DNA of 64,000 nt. Origin: Acidiphilium iwatense (lineage in GTDB: Bacteria > Pseudomonadota > Alphaproteobacteria > Acetobacterales > Acetobacteraceae). Of the stretch, positions 59,539 through 64,000 are shown piece after piece (the first letter of the stretch is position 1; the number at the start of each line of letters is the position of its first letter). The stretch lies in contig NZ_JAKGBZ010000003.1 of assembly GCF_021556475.1 (NCBI RefSeq), positions 62,001 to 126,000 on the forward strand. Reading direction: 5' to 3'. The position numbers and the translations under genes are program-made. The notes beneath the pieces are model-generated. The model had not been told where the DNA came from, did no database searches, and was given only the letters and a program-made list of their open reading frames with translations.

Positions 59539-61440
59539 CTATCCCTGCCCCGCCAGCCTGGTCGCGATCTGGTCGAGCACCGAAACATCCTCGATCGTCG
59601 GGGGCACCACCGGCGCCGTGCCATTCGCCATCTGCTTCATCGTCGCGCGCAGAATCTTGCCCGACCGGGTTTTCGGCAAGCGTGGCACCACGATCGCGGT
59701 CTTGAACGCGGCCACCGGCCCGATCCGCTCGCGCACCAGCGCCACCAATTCGCCCGCGATCGCCGCCTCATCCCGATCGACGCCGGATTTCAGCACGACG
59801 AGACCGAGCGGGACTTCGCCCTTCACCGGATCGTGCCGGGCGATCACCGCGCATTCGGCGACATCCCGGTGCGCGGCAAGCACTTCCTCCATCGCCCCGG
59901 TCGAAAGCCGGTGCCCGGCGACGTTGATGATGTCGTCGGTCCGTCCCATCACCCAGACATCGCCATCCGCATCGACCATGCCGGCATCCCCGGTGCGATA
60001 CCACCCCGGAAACGCATCGAGATAGGCTCGGCGATACCCCTCGTCGTCCTGCCAGAGCGTCGGCGCGCAGCCGGGCGGCAACGGCAGTTTGATCGCCAGT
60101 GCCCCCACCTCGCCCGGCGTCATCGCGCCACCCTCGGCATCGAGCGCCTGCACGTCATAGCCCGGACACGCCCTGCCGCCCGAGCCCGGCTTGAACGGCG
60201 TGAGGCCGAGCCCGCGAAACCGCGCGGTGATCGGCCAGCCGGTCTCGGTCTGCCACCAATTGTCGATGACCGGCTTGCCCAGCAGCGCCGCGATCCATTC
60301 CGCGGTCGGTGGATCGCAGCGCTCGCCGGCCAGAAACAGCGCCTCCAGCCGCGACAGATCGTGAGCCTTGAGCAGCTTGCCGTCCGGATCCTGCTGCTTG
60401 ATCGCGCGCAGCGCGGTTGGCGCGGTGAACAGGGTTTTCACGCCGTGCGCGTTGCAGACTCGCCAGAACGCCCCGGCATCCGGCGTGCCGACCGGCTTGC
60501 CTTCGTACATCACCGAGGTGACGCCCGCGAGCAGCGGCGCGTAGACGATATAGCTGTGCCCCACCACCCAGCCGACATCGGACGCCGTCCACATCACGTC
60601 GCTCGCCGCACCCTCGCCCGGATGCGCGTCGTAGATCAGCGGGATCGAGGCCGCGAGCGCGACCGCATGGCCGCCATTGTCGCGCACGATACCCTTGGGC
60701 CGTCCCGTCGTGCCCGAGGTATAGAGGATATAGAGCGGGTCGGTCGCGGCGACCGGCACCGGATCGTGCGGCGCGGCCTCTGCCTCGGCTTGCAGATAAT
60801 CCTCGTCGCGGCCCGCCACCAACGCGGCGGGCGCGGCAGGACGCTGGAAAATCAGGCAGCCATCCGGCCGGTGCGATGCGCGGCCGAGCGCCGCATCGAG
60901 GATCGGCGTGTAGTCGACCACCCGCCCCGGTTCCAGTCCGCAGGACGCGGCGACGATCAGTTTCGGCTTTGCCCCGTCGATCCGGCTGGCGAGTTCGGGC
61001 GCGGCGAAACCGCCGAACACCACCGAATGAACCGCACCCAGGCGCGCGCAGGCGAGCATGGCGATCGCCGCTTCCGGCACCATCGGCATGTAGATCACCA
61101 CCCGGTCGCCCTTCGCCACCCCGCGCGCGGCGAGCGCGCCTGCGAATTTGGCGACCCGGTCGCGCAATTCGCGATAGGTATGGCGCGTGACGCGGCCTTC
61201 CATCGCGCTGTCCCAGATCAGCGCGATCCGCTCGCCGGCCCCCTTGGCGACGTGGCGGTCGAGACAATTGGCGGCGGTATTGAGCCGGCCGCCGGGAAAC
61301 CAGCTTCCAAACGGCCCGCGTTGTGGGTCGAACACCCGCTCATAGGGTGCGATCCAGTCGATCGACCGCGCCGCTTCCGCCCAGAAGCGTTCCGGGTCGG
61401 TCCGCCATCCGGCGTAACGCGCGGCATATGTGCTTTCCAT
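59539..61440 (-). CDS. prpE: Propionyl-CoA synthetase
   Basis: A 633-residue AMP-forming acyl-CoA synthetase. P-loop YILYTSGTTGRPKGIVRDNG, with the DNGGHAVAL continuation diagnostic for PrpE, WTASDVGWVVGHSY, NWWQTETGWP, and the C-terminal RSGKILRATMKQ whose Lys is a regulatory acetylation site. ATG 61440 gives the standard N-terminus (ESTYAARYAGWRTDPERFW). Single gene; neighbours do not encode other propionate enzymes. Confidence 0.92.
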   Translation of the reverse strand: MESTYAARYAGWRTDPERFWAEAARSIDWIAPYERVFDPQRGPFGSWFPGGRLNTAANCLDRHVAKGAGERIALIWDSAMEGRVTRHTYRELRDRVAKFAGALAARGVAKGDRVVIYMPMVPEAAIAMLACARLGAVHSVVFGGFAAPELASRIDGAKPKLIVAASCGLEPGRVVDYTPILDAALGRASHRPDGCLIFQRPAAPAALVAGRDEDYLQAEAEAAPHDPVPVAATDPLYILYTSGTTGRPKGIVRDNGGHAVALAASIPLIYDAHPGEGAASDVMWTASDVGWVVGHSYIVYAPLLAGVTSVMYEGKPVGTPDAGAFWRVCNAHGVKTLFTAPTALRAIKQQDPDGKLLKAHDLSRLEALFLAGERCDPPTAEWIAALLGKPVIDNWWQTETGWPITARFRGLGLTPFKPGSGGRACPGYDVQALDAEGGAMTPGEVGALAIKLPLPPGCAPTLWQDDEGYRRAYLDAFPGWYRTGDAGMVDADGDVWVMGRTDDIINVAGHRLSTGAMEEVLAAHRDVAECAVIARHDPVKGEVPLGLVVLKSGVDRDEAAIAGELVALVRERIGPVAAFKTAIVVPRLPKTRSGKILRATMKQMANGTAPVVPPTIEDVSVLDQIATRLAGQG

Positions 61441-61535
61441 GGCTGTCGCCCTCCCGAGGCTTGCCGTCACGCGATCCAGGGCGAAGCGTAGAAGGATGCG
61501 AAATGTCAGGCAATCGGCGCGCGCAAGATCGGGCG

Positions 61536-61609
61536 TGGAGGTCCGAGCCGGAATCGAACCGGCATACGCGGATTTGCAGTCCGCTGCATCACCACTCTGC
61601 CATCGGACC
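61536..61609 (-). tRNA. tRNA-Cys (GCA)
   Basis: A 74-nt cloverleaf on the minus strand: acceptor GGTCCGA/TCGGACC, anticodon arm GCGGA-CTGCAAA-TCCGC with anticodon GCA, T-arm GCCGGTTCGATTCCGGC, and an encoded CCA end at 61536-61538. All stems pair. It lies 95 bp upstream of prpE's start on the same strand. Confidence 0.97.
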
Positions 61610-61775
61610 TCGGCTCTCGACGCGCACCCGGCTTATCGGGCCATCGCGGCCTGACGGTCAAGTGTCCCGCGGAACAACCATCACCGACCACACCCGCAAC
61701 AGACAATCGCGAGACCGCGTGCGCGAAGGCGCGCATTCGCATGGCGCGTGGCAAATGAGTTCCATTCAGAGCGGT

Positions 61776-61911
61776 TCTGGATTGCTCATCCAGATTATAC
61801 CATGTCTCGCTGATCGCGACCCATGGTATTCGCTCTTTATGTTCGCGCGCGCCGCCCGCCAACCAGCGCGCATACCAAATCTCATGAGTCGAGATTCATG
61901 AGATTTGGTAT
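61776..61911. repeat. Three consecutive palindromes downstream of cpaE
   Basis: 61776-61794 (TCTGGAT/ATCCAGA), 61797-61829 (ATACCATG/CATGGTAT, 17-base loop) and 61872-61911, a perfect 16-bp stem ATACCAAATCTCATGA with an 8-base loop. The last lies 37 bp past the cpaE stop. The shared ATACCA/TGGTAT ends suggest related palindromic elements; the largest may end cpaE transcription although a T-run is lacking. The rest of the 338-bp gap shows no gene. Confidence 0.8.
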
Positions 61912-61947
61912 TATTCATTTTCCGCACATTGTCGTGCATGGAGCGAT

Positions 61948-63156
61948 CTATCCCGCCCGATCGGTCTTGCGGCCCGGCTCGAAACCGGCCTCGCGCGCGA
62001 GATCGAGCATCGCGCGGCCGAAAACCCTTGGCACGGCGCCGAACCCTTCGACGGCGTGCGAAAATTGCTTCGGCATGTCGGGGATCGCGATATCGACCTT
62101 GCGCTTCAGCGCGTCTTCGATGTGCTTGCGGCGCAACCCGCCCGGCCGCCCCTCGCGATTGAGCAGAATCGTCGGGCGTTGCGGCTGGCCCGCCCCGTTC
62201 GGAATCGCGAGCAGGCGCAGCGTATCGCGCAGGCCCGCGACACTCGGATCGAGCACGATGACGCGATGATGGGCAAGTTCGAGCAATTCCCGGTGCGACG
62301 GAATCGGCAGGAACGGCAGATCCACGACGACGAAATTGAAGCGGAACCGCATCGCCTCGATCAGCCGCCGCGCGGCCCCGTCCGCAGCGGCCGGATTGCA
62401 TCCCGGATCGGGCACCGCGCCGAGAACCGACAGCCGATTCCGGACCGGCTTGGCCGCTTCGGCGATCGCATCGGACCCGAGAGCCGGGTCGTCGGCGATC
62501 GGATCGAACAGCGCGGGCCCGGCCTCGATGCCGAACAGATCGGCCGTCACGCCGATGAAGGGATCGGCGTCCAGCAGCAATGTATGGCGATTCGCATCGA
62601 CGCCGAGAAACCAGGCCAGAGCGCAGGCGATGCTGCTCGCGCCAACCCCGCCGCGCGCGCCGGTGATCGCAATCACCCGGCCGCCGCGCGCCTGATCGCC
62701 GATCGCCGCATCATGGGTGATCAACGGCGCGAAATAGCGGGCGACCATTTCGCGGGTGACCGGCTTGAAAATGTAATCGGCCGCGCCGATCCGCCGGCTG
62801 ATCGCCCGGTACAGATCGACATCGTCGATATCGCCGAGCACCAGCACGGTCACCGAAGGTTCGATCACGTCGCAGAGTTCGGCCAGCGACTGCAGCGGCC
62901 GGTCGTCGCCGCCGATATCGACGACGAGGATCTGCGGCGCCGGCATCCGCATCATCGCCGAAATCGCCGCTTTCACCGAACCCCGCCTGATATCGCAGCT
63001 ATTGGCGATGCCGTTCTGGGCGAGATCGCCGAGACCATCCTTCAGCACCGACTCGCTCGCCGCGTCGGTCACGAAGCCGAGGACAGTGAGCTGGTCCGGC
63101 CGGCCCAGGCGGTTCGGCGCCGGCACCGCGCCGCGCGGCGATGCCAGCTCGCTCAT
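61948..63156 (-). CDS. cpaE: Tad/Flp pilus assembly ATPase CpaE (TadZ)
   Basis: A 402-residue protein: an N-terminal atypical receiver-like domain (QILVVDIGGDDRPLQSLAEL, VTVLVLGDIDDVDLYRA, ADYIFKPVT) followed by a ParA/MinD-like ATPase with deviant Walker A TGARGGVGASSIACALAW, HTLLLDADPF and FVVVDLPF. CpaE/TadZ positions the Tad secretion system at the cell pole. It lies next to the prepilin peptidase gene; the remainder of the cpa/tad locus is not in the window. Confidence 0.92.
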   Translation of the reverse strand: MSELASPRGAVPAPNRLGRPDQLTVLGFVTDAASESVLKDGLGDLAQNGIANSCDIRRGSVKAAISAMMRMPAPQILVVDIGGDDRPLQSLAELCDVIEPSVTVLVLGDIDDVDLYRAISRRIGAADYIFKPVTREMVARYFAPLITHDAAIGDQARGGRVIAITGARGGVGASSIACALAWFLGVDANRHTLLLDADPFIGVTADLFGIEAGPALFDPIADDPALGSDAIAEAAKPVRNRLSVLGAVPDPGCNPAAADGAARRLIEAMRFRFNFVVVDLPFLPIPSHRELLELAHHRVIVLDPSVAGLRDTLRLLAIPNGAGQPQRPTILLNREGRPGGLRRKHIEDALKRKVDIAIPDMPKQFSHAVEGFGAVPRVFGRAMLDLAREAGFEPGRKTDRAG

Positions 63157-63192
63157 GGCGCTTCGCGTGCCGGTGCGGATCGTCCCGCGCGA

Positions 63193-63714
63193 TCAGCCAT
63201 GCGCGCGCGGCCAGAGCGTGAGGAGAGCGGCGAGCGAGATGGCGACGCCGTAGGGAATCGAGCCGCCGCGCCGGGCGCGCCAGGATTCGATGAGCGAGAG
63301 CCGCCGGAACAGCCGGTCTCCGGGCGCGACCGGGCGCGAAGAGCGGGCGAAGCGCCGCAACGCCAGATAGGCCATGGCGACGAAACCGCCGATCAGCAGA
63401 ACGCGAAGCGAGAAAGCGACCTGAGCCACCCAGGCGGGCGGGACGAGCAGCGAACAGGCGGACCAGAGTTTCACATCCCCGCCGCCGAGCGCGCGCAAGG
63501 TCCAGGCGAGCGTCAGGGCGACAAAAACGACGGCAGCGACGATCAGCCCGGCCAGCAGGTTCCGGTCGATCAGCCGGACCGGCACCGCCAGCGCCGCCAC
63601 GATCAGGCTGAGATGATCGGGAATCGACCGGGTCGCGATATCGCTCAGCGCCGCACCGAACAGGCAAAGCGTGATCGCGCCCGACCAGACGAGCATGACG
63701 ATATGGGTCGTCAC
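63193..63714 (-). CDS. cpaA: Prepilin peptidase CpaA (TadV, family A24)
   Basis: A 173-residue membrane aspartyl protease that cleaves Flp pilin leaders. The two catalytic aspartates are in SDIATRSIPD and LGGGDVKLW; about five to six hydrophobic helices. Shorter than PilD because it lacks the methylase domain, as in TadV. Upstream of cpaE with a 36-bp gap, same strand. Confidence 0.9.
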   Translation of the reverse strand: MTTHIVMLVWSGAITLCLFGAALSDIATRSIPDHLSLIVAALAVPVRLIDRNLLAGLIVAAVVFVALTLAWTLRALGGGDVKLWSACSLLVPPAWVAQVAFSLRVLLIGGFVAMAYLALRRFARSSRPVAPGDRLFRRLSLIESWRARRGGSIPYGVAISLAALLTLWPRAHG

Positions 63715-63790
63715 GCTCCGCTTCCCGCCGCCATGTCCGATGAACCGTCCATGGCGCCGAGACTACCGGCAAAAAGTTAAGAAACGCCTA

Positions 63791-64000
63791 TCAGGCGACG
63801 GTAAACCTGCTCTCGACATTGCCGCGCGTGGCGTGCGCATAGGGGCAGACGATTTCCGCCTTCTTCACCAGGTCCTCGGCTTTCGCGCGCTCCATGCCGG
63901 GGATCGAGACCTTGAGATGGGCGGTAATGCCGAACCCCTTGCCGTCGTCGCGCGGGCCGATGCCGATATCGGCGCTCACCTTCGCGTCTTCCGGGATTTT
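63791..64000 (-). CDS. Ohr/OsmC-family peroxiredoxin, 3' part; 5' end beyond the right edge
   Basis: The last 69 residues are visible: KIPEDAKVSADIGIGPRDDG, LKVSIPGMERAKAEDLVKKA and IVCPYAHATRGNVESRFTV. The VCPYxxATRGN motif contains the resolving/peroxidatic Cys of organic hydroperoxide resistance proteins. The first Cys and the start codon are outside the window. A 76-bp gap separates its stop from cpaA. Confidence 0.9.
   Translation of the reverse strand, partial: KIPEDAKVSADIGIGPRDDGKGFGITAHLKVSIPGMERAKAEDLVKKAEIVCPYAHATRGNVESRFTVA

Overview
The window reads as a chromosomal segment of a GC-rich alphaproteobacterium, most likely Acetobacteraceae/Acetobacterales (inference). The basis is very high GC with strong codon bias, alphaproteobacterial core genes (hfq-hflX, cpaA/cpaE, msrP, thrB-rnhA, grpE-dnaK), a Hint-domain protein of a type common in that family, and GC-rich stem-loop repeats. 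A perfect 16-bp parS-like palindrome at 19631 suggests the segment lies in the origin-proximal part of the chromosome.

Region 1-8818: 5' part of dnaK, grpE, a two-domain glycosyltransferase, a coiled-coil protein, a pteridine-reductase-type SDR, a methyltransferase, a lipoprotein, thrB, rnhA and an N-formylglutamate amidohydrolase. The 3' ends of the last two converge inside a 107-bp repeat that recurs, inverted, at 50840. Region 8900-12210 is accessory: a PadR/YqjI-type regulator with a palindromic operator, a MAPEG-like membrane protein, a SnoaL-like protein, a decayed GNAT gene and a frameshifted HigBA/RelE-type toxin-antitoxin pair with two operator palindromes. Region 12211-26629 is largely housekeeping: ybjQ-like, DUF4168, mfd-sdhE diverging from recG, a cluster of five hairpins, a Nudix gene, parS, msrP, mazG-tag, an APC permease, an antitoxin remnant, and hfq-hflX-IMPase.

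Region 26858-34996: a Hint protein; a sulfur-relay operon cysE-cysteine desulfurase-ferredoxin-mnmA; an alpha/beta hydrolase with a clear terminator; and gmd-rmd for a GDP-deoxyhexose. Region 34980-43498 is a catabolic locus: a leftward cluster (CaiB CoA-transferase, enoyl-CoA hydratase, BASS transporter, glyoxylate-type aminotransferase, MFS transporter, GlcG-like protein) diverging from a GntR regulator, then an Lrp regulator diverging from a diaminopropionate-ammonia-lyase-like enzyme. That enzyme's 3' end is interrupted by an IS1595-type transposase remnant.

Region 43500-55200 mixes AT-richer accessory DNA (DUF6471 with a frameshifted G8 tract, an unknown membrane protein) with an aldo/keto reductase, a two-subunit molybdenum hydroxylase, YceI, two small lipoproteins (one a His/Asp/Gly-rich repeat protein), a PPOX flavoprotein, a CHAD protein, an amidase and IS481-like debris. 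Region 55200-64000: an IspD-IspF fusion whose IspF half has lost its metal-binding histidines, a collapsed HPr-EI phosphotransferase pseudogene, an ABC-2 exporter pair, prpE, tRNA-Cys, palindromic repeats, cpaE and cpaA of a Tad/Flp pilus system, and the 3' part of an Ohr/OsmC gene. No CRISPR array, prophage or rRNA was seen.
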